A stretch of 64,000 nt of DNA from NCBI RefSeq assembly GCF_005870085.1, contig NZ_SZNM01000018.1, forward strand, positions 1-64,000. The letters run 5' to 3'. Made by a program: the position numbers and the translations under genes. The stretch is from Aquibacillus sediminis (lineage in GTDB: Bacteria; Bacillota; Bacilli; Bacillales; Amphibacillaceae). Below, piece after piece: positions 17,011 through 26,396 of this stretch (within the stretch, counting starts at the first letter, position 1; the number at the start of each line of letters is the position of its first letter). Below the pieces are notes generated by a model. It ran no database searches and was not told the origin of the DNA. It saw only the letters and a program-made list of their open reading frames with translations.

Positions 17011-18207
17011 TTATCTAGAAGAACCTACAGATGCTACTTGTTTACTAGCAACTTGCAATGCTTGCTCCAAATCAGCAATGAGGTCATCCACATGTTCAAG
17101 ACCAACAGAGAGTCGTAACAAACCATCGGAAATACCTCGTTTTTCCCTTTCTTCTGGCGGCATCGCTGCATGGGACATGGTCGCAGGATACGATAGAATA
17201 GACTCAACCGCACCAAGACTTACCGCAAAAACAGGTAGTCGAGTTTGTTCCACCAACGCTTTCGCCGCACCTTTTGTTGGCAAACGGAAAGAAAGGACAG
17301 CTCCATGACCAGATGTTTGGTTGACATGTGTTTCATATCCTTGATGTGTGGTTAACCCTGGGTAAAAAACTTCTTCAATTAGTGGATGTCCATTCAGAAA
17401 ATTCGCTATTTTTTCAGCAGATTCTGTCGATTGTTTTAAGCGTGCCCCTAATGTTTTCATGCCTTGAATCAGAACATAGGAATCCTGTGCTCCCAAAATC
17501 GAACCAAACGTATTTTGAATAAATTTTAATTGATCACCTAATGCTTCATCTTTGGTCACCGCTAAACCAGCAATCACATCACTATGCCCTGATAGGAATT
17601 TCGTTGCACTATGTAAGACAATATCTACTCCAAGTCCTAGTGGCTGCTGATAAAGTGGTGTCATAAATGTATTATCCAAGAATGTTAAGGCATCATTTGC
17701 TTTCGCGATTTCCACAACACCTTGAATATCCGTAATGTTCAAACAAGGATTCGAGGGTGTCTCGATATAGATGACTTTTGTGTTTGGTTGGACTGCATCC
17801 TTAATCGCAGCAAGGTCCGTCATATCAACAAACGTGTACTCAATATGAAACTTGTTTAAAATGTTCGTTACAAAACGATAGGTACCACCATAGACATCTT
17901 CTGTTACAACTACGTGATCACCAGCTGATAACAGCATAAAAGCGGACGTGATCGCGGACATCCCCGAAGCAAAGGCAAAACCGCGTGTACCACCTTCTAG
18001 CTGAGCAATTGTCTGTTCCAATGCTTCACGAGTCGGATTACCAGAACGACTATAGTCAAATGGACCAAATGCATCAAATTTATCTTGATGATAGGTAGAA
18101 GATAAATAGATTGGTACGTTTACCGCACCTGTTTTTTGCTCGTAAGGTCCACTCGTTGCACCGTGAATAAATTTTGTTTCTAATTGATCATCTTTGTTTA
18201 GACTCAT
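17011..18207 (-). CDS. metC: Cystathionine beta-lyase
   Basis: A 398-residue PLP enzyme of the Cys/Met metabolism family. The PLP lysine lies in HSATKFLSGHSDV, the phosphate-binding region in FASGMSAI, and the substrate tyrosine/arginine region in FDYSRSGNPTREALE. It splits cystathionine to homocysteine, pyruvate and ammonia. Its ATG overlaps the metI stop (ATGA), so the pair is translationally coupled, and the order metI-metC equals that of B. subtilis. Sequence alone cannot fully separate beta-lyase from gamma-synthase; the assignment uses position in the operon. Confidence 0.88.
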   Translation of the reverse strand: MSLNKDDQLETKFIHGATSGPYEQKTGAVNVPIYLSSTYHQDKFDAFGPFDYSRSGNPTREALEQTIAQLEGGTRGFAFASGMSAITSAFMLLSAGDHVVVTEDVYGGTYRFVTNILNKFHIEYTFVDMTDLAAIKDAVQPNTKVIYIETPSNPCLNITDIQGVVEIAKANDALTFLDNTFMTPLYQQPLGLGVDIVLHSATKFLSGHSDVIAGLAVTKDEALGDQLKFIQNTFGSILGAQDSYVLIQGMKTLGARLKQSTESAEKIANFLNGHPLIEEVFYPGLTTHQGYETHVNQTSGHGAVLSFRLPTKGAAKALVEQTRLPVFAVSLGAVESILSYPATMSHAAMPPEEREKRGISDGLLRLSVGLEHVDDLIADLEQALQVASKQVASVGSSR

Positions 18208-19325
18208 GAATTCGTCTCCTCCCCTTCTAACCTTGCAAATGCTTGTTTCAGGTCTGCAATTAAGTCGTCCACATTTTCAATCCCAACGGAAAAGCGTAAT
18301 AAATGATCGTCAACACCACGTCTCATCCGTTCTTCTACTGGAATATCTGCATGTGTTTGTGTTGCTGGATAGGTAATAAAACTTTCTGCACCACCTAAAC
18401 TTTCTGCAAAGGTAATTACTTGTAAGTTTTGCAGGAACGGATCAACCCAGTCACTATGTTTGATGCGGAATGATAACATCCCACCTGTTCCTGAATACAA
18501 GACATCTGTTACCTTAGGTTCATGTTTTAGATATTCCACAATGTGTTTGGCATTGTTGTCATGTTGTCTCATTCTTAATGACAATGTTTTTAACCCGCGA
18601 ATGAGCAACCATGAATCAAATGGAGATAACACAGCACCAGAAGCGTTATGGAAACTTCCTAACCTTTCAGAAATTTCCTCTCCCTTGGAAACAACTAGCC
18701 CTGCCAACACATCATTATGACCACCTATGTATTTCGTAGCACTATGAATCACAATATCTGCACCTTGCTTAATCGGTTGCTGGAAATATGGCGTTAAAAA
18801 TGTGTTATCTACAATTAGTAGTAATTGATGTTTTTTAGCAAGTGCTGCATAGTCTTCAATACTGATTTCCTGCATTTGCGGATTCGTCGGTGTTTCAATA
18901 AAAATTGCTTTTGTTTGCTTATCAATTAGTTGCTCTGTTTCCTGCACACTTGAAAAAGTGGAATAGTTTGTTTGTACATCATAGACACCTGCGTAATGTT
19001 CGAATAAGCGATAAGTTCCACCATATATATCTTCTGGAGCAATTAAGTTATCGCCAGAACGGAATAAGGAAAGGACTAATTGAATGGCTGCCATGCCCGA
19101 ACTACAGGCAAATGCTTGATCGCCATCTTCTAAATCCGCAATCCCCTCTTCTAATACTGCTCGGGTTGGATTTTTTGTACGTGTATAATCATACCCCGTT
19201 GATTGACCTAACCCTTTATGTTGATAGGCCGTAGAAAAATATACTGGTGGATTAACAGCACCAGTAGCTGGATCACTATGGTTTCCAATCTGTGCTAATT
19301 TGGTTTCAATATTTCTCTCTGTCAT
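18204..19325 (-). CDS. metI: Cystathionine gamma-synthase / O-acetylhomoserine thiolyase
   Basis: A 373-residue PLP enzyme with the lysine in HSATKYIGGHNDV and YDYTRTKNPTRAVLEE near the N-terminus. It joins an activated homoserine ester with cysteine (or sulfide) and feeds the next gene, metC. ATG 19325 is 9 bp behind AGGAGG, whereas the ATG three codons earlier touches the ribosome site, so the later start was chosen. It is first in the operon, with a complete SAM-I riboswitch and terminator 210-380 bp upstream. Confidence 0.9.
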   Translation of the reverse strand: MTERNIETKLAQIGNHSDPATGAVNPPVYFSTAYQHKGLGQSTGYDYTRTKNPTRAVLEEGIADLEDGDQAFACSSGMAAIQLVLSLFRSGDNLIAPEDIYGGTYRLFEHYAGVYDVQTNYSTFSSVQETEQLIDKQTKAIFIETPTNPQMQEISIEDYAALAKKHQLLLIVDNTFLTPYFQQPIKQGADIVIHSATKYIGGHNDVLAGLVVSKGEEISERLGSFHNASGAVLSPFDSWLLIRGLKTLSLRMRQHDNNAKHIVEYLKHEPKVTDVLYSGTGGMLSFRIKHSDWVDPFLQNLQVITFAESLGGAESFITYPATQTHADIPVEERMRRGVDDHLLRFSVGIENVDDLIADLKQAFARLEGEETNS

Positions 19326-19535
19326 GTTAATCATCCTCCTGCGTTGTAAGTCAAACGTCCATCAGTAAAATACTGGCTACATGTTGTAAGTCACTCAGAA
19401 CTTCTCCTTGGAAGTGGCTGTTCTCTTTATCCTTTGATAGAACGTTGAAATCAGTTAGCGTGTTACGTCCATCCCCCACATCCCTGTCCACCTTCTTTTT
19501 GTCATATAAATGAGAATATTCCAACTATAACACTA

Positions 19536-19572
19536 GAAAAATAAAGGACCTTCTCATAAGAAGAAGGTCCTG
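19536..19572 (-). terminator. Riboswitch-controlled terminator of metIC leader
   Basis: GGACCTTCTTC and GAGAAGGTCC form the stem on the minus strand, followed by TTTATTTTTC. It is formed when SAM is bound to the aptamer just upstream. Confidence 0.92.
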
Positions 19573-19587
19573 ATAATCAAAAACAAT

Positions 19588-19705
19588 CCTCTTATCTTCT
19601 AGGTTTCGAATAACACCTATTTGGAATTAGCACCGTACCTACATACTTCATAGGTTGGTTGCTGAGACATCAATGGGCCAAATCCCTCCGTCTCTCTTGA
19701 TAAGA
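19588..19705 (-). promoter_or_regulatory. SAM-I riboswitch (S-box) upstream of metI
   Basis: On the minus strand the canonical blocks appear in order: CTTATCAAGAGAGACGGAGG, GGCCCATTGATG, CAGCAACC, a P3 stem, GGTGCTAATTCC and AGATAAGAGGA closing P1. With SAM bound, the terminator at 19536-19572 forms and metI-metC-yxjG/H stay off; without it the leader reads through. Confidence 0.96.
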
Positions 19706-19803
19706 AACACTATTCACTTTTTCTGATAATTTATAACTTTTTTAAATCTTAATATAGATTCCCCAAAAATGCAATAGGATTTGTACAATCTTTTGTTAAA
19801 TAA

Positions 19804-19824
19804 GTGAAAGTTCACTCAGTGGGG
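19804..19824. repeat. Short dispersed motif (GTGAA...TTCACTCAGTGGGG)
   Basis: GTGAA and TTCAC can pair, then CTCAGTGGGG follows. The same motif occurs at 38584-38604, and a partial one at 45201-45215. Confidence 0.5.
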
Positions 19825-19841
19825 TTATCTATTTATTTCGT

Positions 19842-20080
19842 TATCGTCTATATCTAGAGCAAATTCCACTCTTAATGTACACGTTTCTCGCATTATCGTC
19901 TATATTTGGAGCAAAATCCGCTCTTAATGTGCATGTTTTTCACATTAACGTCTATATCTGGAGCATATTCCGCTCTTAACGTGCACGTTTCCCGCATTAA
20001 CGGCTATATTAGCGGCTGAATTCCAGCCGAATGTGCATGTTTTTTTCGTTATCATCTATATCTAAAGCGACAACACTTGT
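19842..20080. repeat. Tandem repeat, exact 52-bp period, five copies
   Basis: CTATAT-centred units begin at 19846, 19898, 19950, 20002 and 20054, always 52 bp apart. Each holds two hairpins: a 5-bp stem with a 7-base loop (GGAGC/GCTCT in copies 2 and 3, CGGCT/AGCCG in copy 4, so both arms changed together) and TTAATGTG/CACATTAA or variants. The last copy is decayed. Confidence 0.92.
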
Positions 20081-20201
20081 TCAAATGCTACTTTCTAGAG
20101 TTTTTCCTCAATCCCCAGCTAAATCACGTTGGAGTTTCCATCAACGATGACAGACAAAACACCTTAAAATTAGGATAGTCATCTATTTTTCTGTCATGAT
20201 A

Positions 20202-20230
20202 TTGACAATTATTACATTATACTTTATTGT
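20202..20230 (+). promoter_or_regulatory. Possible promoter of the sulfonate-type ABC operon
   Basis: TTGACA (20202-20207) is a perfect -35 box, and TATTGT (20225-20230) lies 17 bp further on. It is 55 bp before the ATPase start. An operator for a sulfur regulator such as CymR might be expected but was not recognised. Confidence 0.45.
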
Positions 20231-20284
20231 AATAATTAAATTCCGACTAACTTTATAAGAATTATTTGGATAGGTGTGAAAACG

Positions 20285-21073
20285 ATGTTTATTTCAATTA
20301 ATCAATTAAACAAACAATTTTTAGATAAAAATGATCAACCTACAACCGTACTAAAAGATATTGAATTAGATATTGAAAAAGGTGAATTTGTTTCCATCCT
20401 CGGTCCATCCGGATGTGGAAAGTCAACATTACTTTCAATTGTAGCAGGGTTAACGAGTGCAACAAATGGAGAAATCTTAGTAGAAGATAAAAAGATTACG
20501 AAACCCGGGAAAGACCGCGGCATGGTGTTTCAAGAGGCTGCCTTATTTCCATGGATCAATGTCATTGAAAATGTCATGTTCCCATTGAAAAAGGAAATGT
20601 CAAAACAGGAAGCAACCGCACAAGCTAAAAAGTATTTACAAATGGTTCAATTAAGCAATTACTTGGAGCACTATCCACATGAATTATCAGGTGGTATGCA
20701 ACAGCGTGTATCGATTGCTCGCGCGTTGGCAATGGATCCAGAAATCTTATTAATGGATGAACCATTTGGTGCCTTAGACGAACAAACAAGAACAAGATTA
20801 CATGGACAATTAGAAGAAATTTGGATCAAAACCAAGAAAACGGTCCTTTTCGTTACCCATAGTATCTCTGAATCTATTAAATTATCAGATCGCATTATTG
20901 TGATGGGAACGAGACCTGGAACCATTTTAACAGATATTAAAGTTGATATTCCGCGACCAAGAAGAGAACACAAAGAAGACATGTTGGAATTGGAAGAACA
21001 TGTGATGAGTTACTTGAAAAAGGAAATCGATAAAGTTGTAAGTGAGGAATTAAATCATGAAACCAGCCATTAA
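20285..21073 (+). CDS. ABC transporter ATP-binding protein, nitrate/sulfonate/taurine type
   Basis: A 262-residue ATPase with Walker A GPSGCGKST, signature LSGGMQQR, Walker B ILLMDEPFGALDE and the switch histidine in VTHSI. The shape is that of SsuB/TauB/NrtD ATPases that energise uptake of sulfonates, taurine, nitrate or pyrimidine precursors. ATG 20285 sits 8 bp after AGGTG, and an in-frame GTG three codons earlier is less likely. It overlaps the permease gene by 17 bp. Neighbouring methionine and cysteine genes favour a sulfur compound as substrate. Confidence 0.88.
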   Translation: MFISINQLNKQFLDKNDQPTTVLKDIELDIEKGEFVSILGPSGCGKSTLLSIVAGLTSATNGEILVEDKKITKPGKDRGMVFQEAALFPWINVIENVMFPLKKEMSKQEATAQAKKYLQMVQLSNYLEHYPHELSGGMQQRVSIARALAMDPEILLMDEPFGALDEQTRTRLHGQLEEIWIKTKKTVLFVTHSISESIKLSDRIIVMGTRPGTILTDIKVDIPRPRREHKEDMLELEEHVMSYLKKEIDKVVSEELNHETSH

Positions 21074-21806
21074 ACGAATCATATTTATTGTCATTTTAGT
21101 TGGATTATGGGAATTGGGTTCACGATTAGGGTTATGGACAGAATTAATCCTTCCATCACCAACAAGTGTATTTACGGCACTTTACCATGGATTTGCAGAC
21201 AAAACATTAATTTGGGATTTAATTGCAAGTTTCAGACGTCTAGCAATCGGGTTAACATTAGCTTTAATAATTGGTACTAGTATTGGCATATTGATTGCGA
21301 AATCCAAAACAGCAGACGATACGATTGGGTCCATGCTACTAGCGTTACAAAGTGTTCCAAGTATTGTTTGGTTACCACTAGCAATTATGTGGTTTGGTTT
21401 AAATGATAAAGCTGTTATTTTTGTCGTTATACTTGGTGGAACGTTCGTTATGGCCCTTAACATTCGTACAGGAATTAAAAACGTTTCCCCACTTTATATC
21501 CGGGCAGCTCAGACGATGGGTTCTAAAGGAATTGATTTGTTCATTCGCGTTATTTTCCCTGCATCTATTCCCTATGTTGTTACGGGATCACGTCTAGCTT
21601 GGGCATTTGCATGGCGGGCATTGATGGCCGGGGAATTGCTAAGTACTGGACCAGGACTTGGTTACACACTAAGTTACGCTTCTGACTTTGGTAACATGAG
21701 CTTAGTGATTGGTGTCATTATTATTATTGGTATTATTGGTTCCATTGTCGATCAACTTATCTTCCAACGAATTGAAAAATCAGTAGCTAATCGTTGGGGG
21801 CTATAA
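21057..21806 (+). CDS. ABC transporter permease, sulfonate/taurine type
   Basis: A 249-residue permease with about six spans. The EAA-type loop is RAAQTMGSKGIDLFIRVIFPASIPYV (residues about 157-182), which contacts the ATPase. It belongs to the BPD_transp_1 family with SsuC/TauC. The ribosome site AGTGAGGAA lies inside the ATPase gene, and the 17-bp overlap suggests coupled translation. Substrate as for the rest of the operon: inferred, not shown. Confidence 0.87.
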   Translation: MKPAIKRIIFIVILVGLWELGSRLGLWTELILPSPTSVFTALYHGFADKTLIWDLIASFRRLAIGLTLALIIGTSIGILIAKSKTADDTIGSMLLALQSVPSIVWLPLAIMWFGLNDKAVIFVVILGGTFVMALNIRTGIKNVSPLYIRAAQTMGSKGIDLFIRVIFPASIPYVVTGSRLAWAFAWRALMAGELLSTGPGLGYTLSYASDFGNMSLVIGVIIIIGIIGSIVDQLIFQRIEKSVANRWGL

Positions 21807-21868
21807 GTTTAAAAAATAACATGTTAACTCCTCTAATGAGGTAAAAAAATATACAGGAGGTCATCCCA

Positions 21869-22861
21869 ATGAAAAAAAGGTTATTATTTATTAGTATGAT
21901 TATTGCTATAGCAGGTTTTCTAGCTGGTTGCGGAAGTTCATCCTCTGCAGCTGATGAAACCAAAACAATTACGCTTGGTTATTTCCCTAACATTAATCAC
22001 GTCCCAGCAATGGTGGCAAAATCTGAAGGTTATTATCAAGACCAGTTTGGTGAGGATGTAGAAATCGAGTACCAAACATTCGCTGATGGTTCAGATTTCA
22101 TGACTGCACTAAAAACTGGGGAAATTGAAGGTGGTTTAGTTGGACCTGGACCTGCAATGAACAACTATACAACTGGTACAGATGTGAAAATTATTGGTGC
22201 TGGTTCTACTGGTGGAACTGTTATCCTTGCTCGAGAAGGTAGTGGAATCGAAACAGTTGAGGATATCGACGGTAAAACGTTTATTACGCCACGAATTGGT
22301 TGCACACACGACGTTCAATTTGAAACGTATATGAAAGAACAAGGCATCACTTCCGAACGAATTGGTGGCGACATGACGCACCAAACAGGAAAGCCTGCAA
22401 CGTATGAAGCAATGTTCGCAGATGGAAAAATTGACGTAGCCGTTGCTCCAGAACCATGGGCTGCCGTACTTCAGCAAGAAGCGAATGCAGAAGTGATTAT
22501 CCCAACAAGCGAGATTTCTTTTGGAGAAACATTACCTGCATCTGTATTAGTATCATCTGGTGAATTAGTTGACGAAAATCCAGAAATGGTACAACAAATC
22601 GTTAATGCACACAAAGATGCAACAACTTTCATTAATGAAAACCCTGAAGAAGCAAAAACGATTGCGATCAATGATATTAAGGAAGTAACAGGCCAAGAAT
22701 TAAGCAAAGAAGTTATCGATGGTGCATGGGAAAACATTGACTTTACAATTGAGGTTGATGCAGATGTTATCCAAGAATTTGGTGACTCTTCTTACGACCT
22801 AGATTTCTTAAAAGAACAACCAGACTTCTCCGATTTAATTGATACGCAATTCTTAGACTAA
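21869..22861 (+). CDS. ABC transporter substrate-binding lipoprotein, SsuA/NMT1 type
   Basis: A 330-residue lipoprotein with signal peptide and lipobox LAGC. The mature part shows the NMT1/SsuA fold: LGYFPNINHVPAMVAKSEG near the start of domain 1, GEIEGGLVGPGPAMN, and AVAPEPWAAVL in the hinge region. It follows AGGAGG closely and lies 62 bp after the permease. Proteins of this group bind alkanesulfonates, taurine or aromatic precursors. The genomic setting between met and cys genes supports a sulfur source. A strong terminator ends the three-gene operon. Confidence 0.88.
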   Translation: MKKRLLFISMIIAIAGFLAGCGSSSSAADETKTITLGYFPNINHVPAMVAKSEGYYQDQFGEDVEIEYQTFADGSDFMTALKTGEIEGGLVGPGPAMNNYTTGTDVKIIGAGSTGGTVILAREGSGIETVEDIDGKTFITPRIGCTHDVQFETYMKEQGITSERIGGDMTHQTGKPATYEAMFADGKIDVAVAPEPWAAVLQQEANAEVIIPTSEISFGETLPASVLVSSGELVDENPEMVQQIVNAHKDATTFINENPEEAKTIAINDIKEVTGQELSKEVIDGAWENIDFTIEVDADVIQEFGDSSYDLDFLKEQPDFSDLIDTQFLD

Positions 22862-22868
22862 ACTTATT

Positions 22869-22905
22869 AAAAAAGTGTCAGAGTTTGAAACTCTGACACT
22901 TTTTC
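22869..22905. terminator. Terminator after the ABC operon
   Basis: AAAAGTGTCAGAGTTT and AAACTCTGACACTTTTT pair almost completely. It stands between the ABC operon and the facing cysK gene and can serve both. Confidence 0.9.
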
Positions 22906-22939
22906 ATTGTTATAAATTTATTCGCACGCAGGACAAAAC

Positions 22940-23857
22940 TTAGTCAAACAAGTTCATGCTCAAGTAACGCTCACCAGTATCAGGAGCAACGCAAAGTACC
23001 TTTTTGCCTTTTCCTAATCGCTTGGCAACATCGATCGCCGCATAAACTGCTGCACCACCGGATAACCCTACAAAAATCCCTTCCTTAGCCGCTAAGTCTT
23101 TAAAGGAATTCACGGCATCATCATCCGCAATTTGAATAATTTCATCATAGATATCTGTATTTAAAATATCAGGTACAAAACCAGGGCTTGTGCCAACCAA
23201 TTTATGCTTCCCTGGTTTTCCACCAGATAACACTGGTGACCCTTGTGGTTCGACAACCGCTATAAATAACTCAGGAAGCCATTCTTTTAACATTTCGCCA
23301 GTGCCTGTCACTGTTCCACCAGTACCTGCTGTTGCAACAAATGCGTCTAGTTCCCCGTCCATTTGCTCATAGATCTCACGGGCTGTTGTGGTGCGGTGAA
23401 TATCAGGGTTGGCACTATTTTCAAACTGTTGTGGGATAAAACTACCCGGAGTTTCTTTTTGTAATTCTAATGCTTTTTCAATTGCTCCTGGCATTTTTTT
23501 ATCACTAGGGGTCAGTGTTACTTCTGCTCCAAATGCTTTTAAAATATTAATTCGTTCTTGTGTCATATTATCTGGCATAACAATGATCGCTTTATACCCA
23601 CGAGCTGCTGCCGTCATTGCAATCCCAATCCCTGTGTTTCCACTTGTAGGTTCAATAATAGTGCCACCTGGTTTAAGGATCCCTTCTTCTTCCGCTACTT
23701 TAATCATATTAAAAGCAGCACGGTCTTTTACACTTTTCGATGGGTTAAACATTTCTAGTTTGACATAAACATCGGCGGCATCTTCTGGTACAAGTCGATT
23801 TAGCTTCACAACCGGCGTATCACCGATCAAGTCTGTAATATTATTTACAACCTTCAT
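22940..23857 (-). CDS. cysK: Cysteine synthase A (O-acetylserine sulfhydrylase)
   Basis: A 305-residue PLP enzyme making cysteine from O-acetylserine and sulfide. The PLP lysine lies in PSKSVKDRAAFNMI (residue about 41), the substrate loop in EPTSGNTGIG, and the phosphate loop in TAGTGGTVTG. Length agrees with the usual 305-310. ATG 23857 has GGAGG 5 bp upstream, so the 19-codon longer frame was rejected. The gene is read in the same direction as the YeiH-type permease 114 bp upstream. Confidence 0.95.
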   Translation of the reverse strand: MKVVNNITDLIGDTPVVKLNRLVPEDAADVYVKLEMFNPSKSVKDRAAFNMIKVAEEEGILKPGGTIIEPTSGNTGIGIAMTAAARGYKAIIVMPDNMTQERINILKAFGAEVTLTPSDKKMPGAIEKALELQKETPGSFIPQQFENSANPDIHRTTTAREIYEQMDGELDAFVATAGTGGTVTGTGEMLKEWLPELFIAVVEPQGSPVLSGGKPGKHKLVGTSPGFVPDILNTDIYDEIIQIADDDAVNSFKDLAAKEGIFVGLSGGAAVYAAIDVAKRLGKGKKVLCVAPDTGERYLSMNLFD

Positions 23858-23971
23858 AGTAACCTCCACATGAATGTATTTAGTATCATTATACTCCTGT
23901 AAAGTATAATCCATAGTTAACTTATTTGAATTCTACCCTTATTTTATCAATTTCTATTCTTTTTTACCATC

Positions 23972-25003
23972 CTATAGTATTGCCAACATGTAGCCAACCA
24001 TCGCTAGTAAGATCGAGCCGACCACACCAACAACAACTGCTTTAACCCCTACTTTTTTAAAATCCCGAAAATGAATGCTTAATCCTAAGCCAGCCATTGC
24101 CATCGATAGAAATAAAATACTTGTATCTATTAAAAAGTCAATCAACATGGTGGGTAGTATACCGGTTGAGTTGATTATACTCATAGCTAAGAAGCCAAAA
24201 ATAAACCACGGTACAGGGAAATCACTAAACTTTTTCCCTGTTTCATTCGATTGGTTTTTCCTACTAAATATAGTTCCTAAAATAATCGCAACAGGTATAA
24301 GCAATGCAACCCGGCCCATTTTCACTAAAATAGCGATATCACTACTTACCGGTCCTCCTGGTAATGCAGCCGCCACCACATGCGCTAACTCATGGAGAGT
24401 AGAGCCAACGAGTAGGCCATAGACCTCAGAATCAAAATCAAGTCCAGCATATAAAATAGTATAAAAAATCGTTCCGATCGTACCAAGGATTGCAATAAAA
24501 GCAACGGCAATCGCAACATGTTCTTTCTTCGCTTTGATTAATGGAGCAACGGCGACAATTGCGGCAGCACCACACACCGCTGTTCCTACCGCTAACAAAG
24601 CAGAAAATTTTTCATCCAAATGAAAGAGTTTGCCGAGAACAATCATGACAATTAATGTAAATGTAACAACGATAATATCTATTAAAATGACAGTTGAACC
24701 CATTTCAATAATTTGATGCAGGTTAAGTCGAACTCCCATCAAAATAATACCTATGCGTAATAGTATTTTTGAACTAAAGTTTATTCCGCTCGTAGAAGAA
24801 ACAGGAATCCCTAAGAGCTGTTTCCAACCAATCCCTAAAAAGATAGAAAGAATCATCACACCCATAATCGACAAAATTGGCAGTTTAGCCATACTCCCAG
24901 CTAAAATAGCTAATACAAGTGTTAGCAACAATCCTTTAACAAAATCTGACGTTACCTTTTGAGATATACGTTTCAACCAGTTATTATTTTCTTGTTGTGA
25001 CAT
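23972..25003 (-). CDS. YeiH-type putative sulfate exporter family permease (UPF0324)
   Basis: A 343-residue membrane protein with about ten spans. Family blocks LGIGWKQLLGIPVSS, GTAVCGAAAIVAVAP and LHELAHVVAAA are clear. The family (PF03601) is annotated as putative sulfate exporter and is often found beside cysteine and sulfonate genes, as here with cysK just downstream. ATG 25003 follows GGAGG at 6 bp; a 25-codon longer frame was set aside. Transport direction and substrate are unproven for the whole family. Confidence 0.82.
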   Translation of the reverse strand: MSQQENNNWLKRISQKVTSDFVKGLLLTLVLAILAGSMAKLPILSIMGVMILSIFLGIGWKQLLGIPVSSTSGINFSSKILLRIGIILMGVRLNLHQIIEMGSTVILIDIIVVTFTLIVMIVLGKLFHLDEKFSALLAVGTAVCGAAAIVAVAPLIKAKKEHVAIAVAFIAILGTIGTIFYTILYAGLDFDSEVYGLLVGSTLHELAHVVAAALPGGPVSSDIAILVKMGRVALLIPVAIILGTIFSRKNQSNETGKKFSDFPVPWFIFGFLAMSIINSTGILPTMLIDFLIDTSILFLSMAMAGLGLSIHFRDFKKVGVKAVVVGVVGSILLAMVGYMLAIL

Positions 25004-25244
25004 CCTGAACCTCCAAGTGTACAATTCAACCATTAATCTTAAAGCAAGAAGCAGGATAAGTAAAACGATTATTTCCATATTTTCTTGTTAGAAATAAGAA
25101 AAGCGCCCTATTATGTCAGCATTATCTAGCTTTTGTACGTGTTATTTCTTTTAGTGCATATTGCTATATGATGTGCAACCAATCATTAACTAATTTAACT
25201 ACTGAAGTACAGTGATTTTCCAAAATACACGGAATTAAGGGGAA

Positions 25245-26278
25245 AAGCGCTGGATGATGTATGAAAAATCTGTAAATGCGCAAGATCTAGAGAAAAAGCG
25301 CTGGATGATGTATGAAAAAGCTGTAAATACGCAGGATCTTGAGTGAAAGCGCTGGATGATGTTAGAAAAAGCCGTAAATGCGCAGGATCTTGAGTGAAAG
25401 CGCTGGATGATGCGTGAAAAAGCTGTAATTGGGCAAGATCTAGAGAAAAAGCGCTGGATGATGTTAGAAAAAGCTGTAAATGCGCAGGATCTTGAGAAAA
25501 AGCGCTGGATGATGTTAGAAAAAGCTGTAAATACGCAGGATCTTGAGAAAAAGCGCTGGATGATGCGTGAAAAAGCTGTAAATACGCAGGATCTTGAGAA
25601 AAAGCGCTGGATGATGTTAGAAAAAGCTGTAAATGCGCAGGATCTTGAGAAAAAGCGCTGGATGATGTTAGAAAAAGCTCTAAATACGCAGGATCTTGAG
25701 AAAAAGCGCTGGATGATGTTAGAAAAAGCTGTAAATGCGCAGGATCTTGAGAAAAAGCGCTGGATGATGTTAGAAAAAGCTGTAAATACGCAGGATCTTG
25801 AGAAAAAGCGCTGGATGATGTTAGAAAAAGCTGTAAATGCGCAAGATCTAGAGAAAAAGCGCTGGATGATGTATGAAAAAGCTGTAAATACGCAGGATCT
25901 TGAGTGAAAGCGCTGGATGATGTTAGAAAAAGCCGTAAATACGCAAGATCTTGAGAAAAAGCGCTGGATGATGTTAGAAAGAGCTGTAAATACGCAGGAT
26001 CTTGAGAGAAAGCGCTGGATGATGCGTGAAAAAGCTGTAAATGCGCAAGATCTAGAGAAAAAGCGCTGGATGATGTTAGAAAAAGCCGTAAATACGCTGG
26101 ATCTTGAGAGAAAGCGCTGGATGATGTTAGAAAAAGCCGTAAATACGCTGGATCTTGAGAGAAAGCGCTGGATGATGTTAGAAAAAGCCGTAAATGCGCA
26201 AGATCTTGAGAAAAAGCGCTGGATGATGTTAGAAAAAGCTGTAAATGCGCAGAATCTAGATATAGCTAATACACAATA
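25245..26278. repeat. Tandem repeat, exact 51-bp period, twenty copies
   Basis: ATGATG marks each unit start from 25254 to 26223 at a fixed 51-bp step, giving 20 copies with no indels. On the plus strand each unit would read MMLEKAVNAQDLEKKRW, but GAG-AAA is replaced by GAG-TGA in three units (around 25351, 25402 and 25905), breaking the frame. There is no reliable ribosome site and no gene-like ends, so it is treated as a DNA repeat. Decayed relatives occur at 43531-43630. Confidence 0.93.
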
Positions 26279-26312
26279 ATAAATTCATTTTTAAATCAAC
26301 CTTATCAAAATG

Positions 26313-26355
26313 AAAATGAGCGGGTTCACTCATTCGAGTGTTCCGCTCATTTTTC
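26313..26355. terminator. Intrinsic terminator, probably for the epimerase gene
   Basis: AAAATGAGCGG and CCGCTCATTTT pair outside CACTC/GAGTG. It lies 42 bp below the stop of the minus-strand epimerase gene, and A/T tracts on both sides permit either direction. Confidence 0.85.
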
Positions 26356-26396
26356 ATTCAAACGATCGCAGTATAATACAATTAACTAGAGCAATC

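Noticed and set aside
20100-20284. Thiamine riboswitch before the NMT1-like ABC operon
   Set aside because: No CTGAGA or other TPP-aptamer blocks were found.
1-26278. CRISPR arrays
   Set aside because: In all arrays the whole unit is repeated; there are no unique spacers, and no cas gene is present.
25407-26279. Two repeat proteins of 166 and 120 residues
   Set aside because: They are pieces of the 51-bp array cut by TGA codons, without a dependable ribosome site or gene boundaries.
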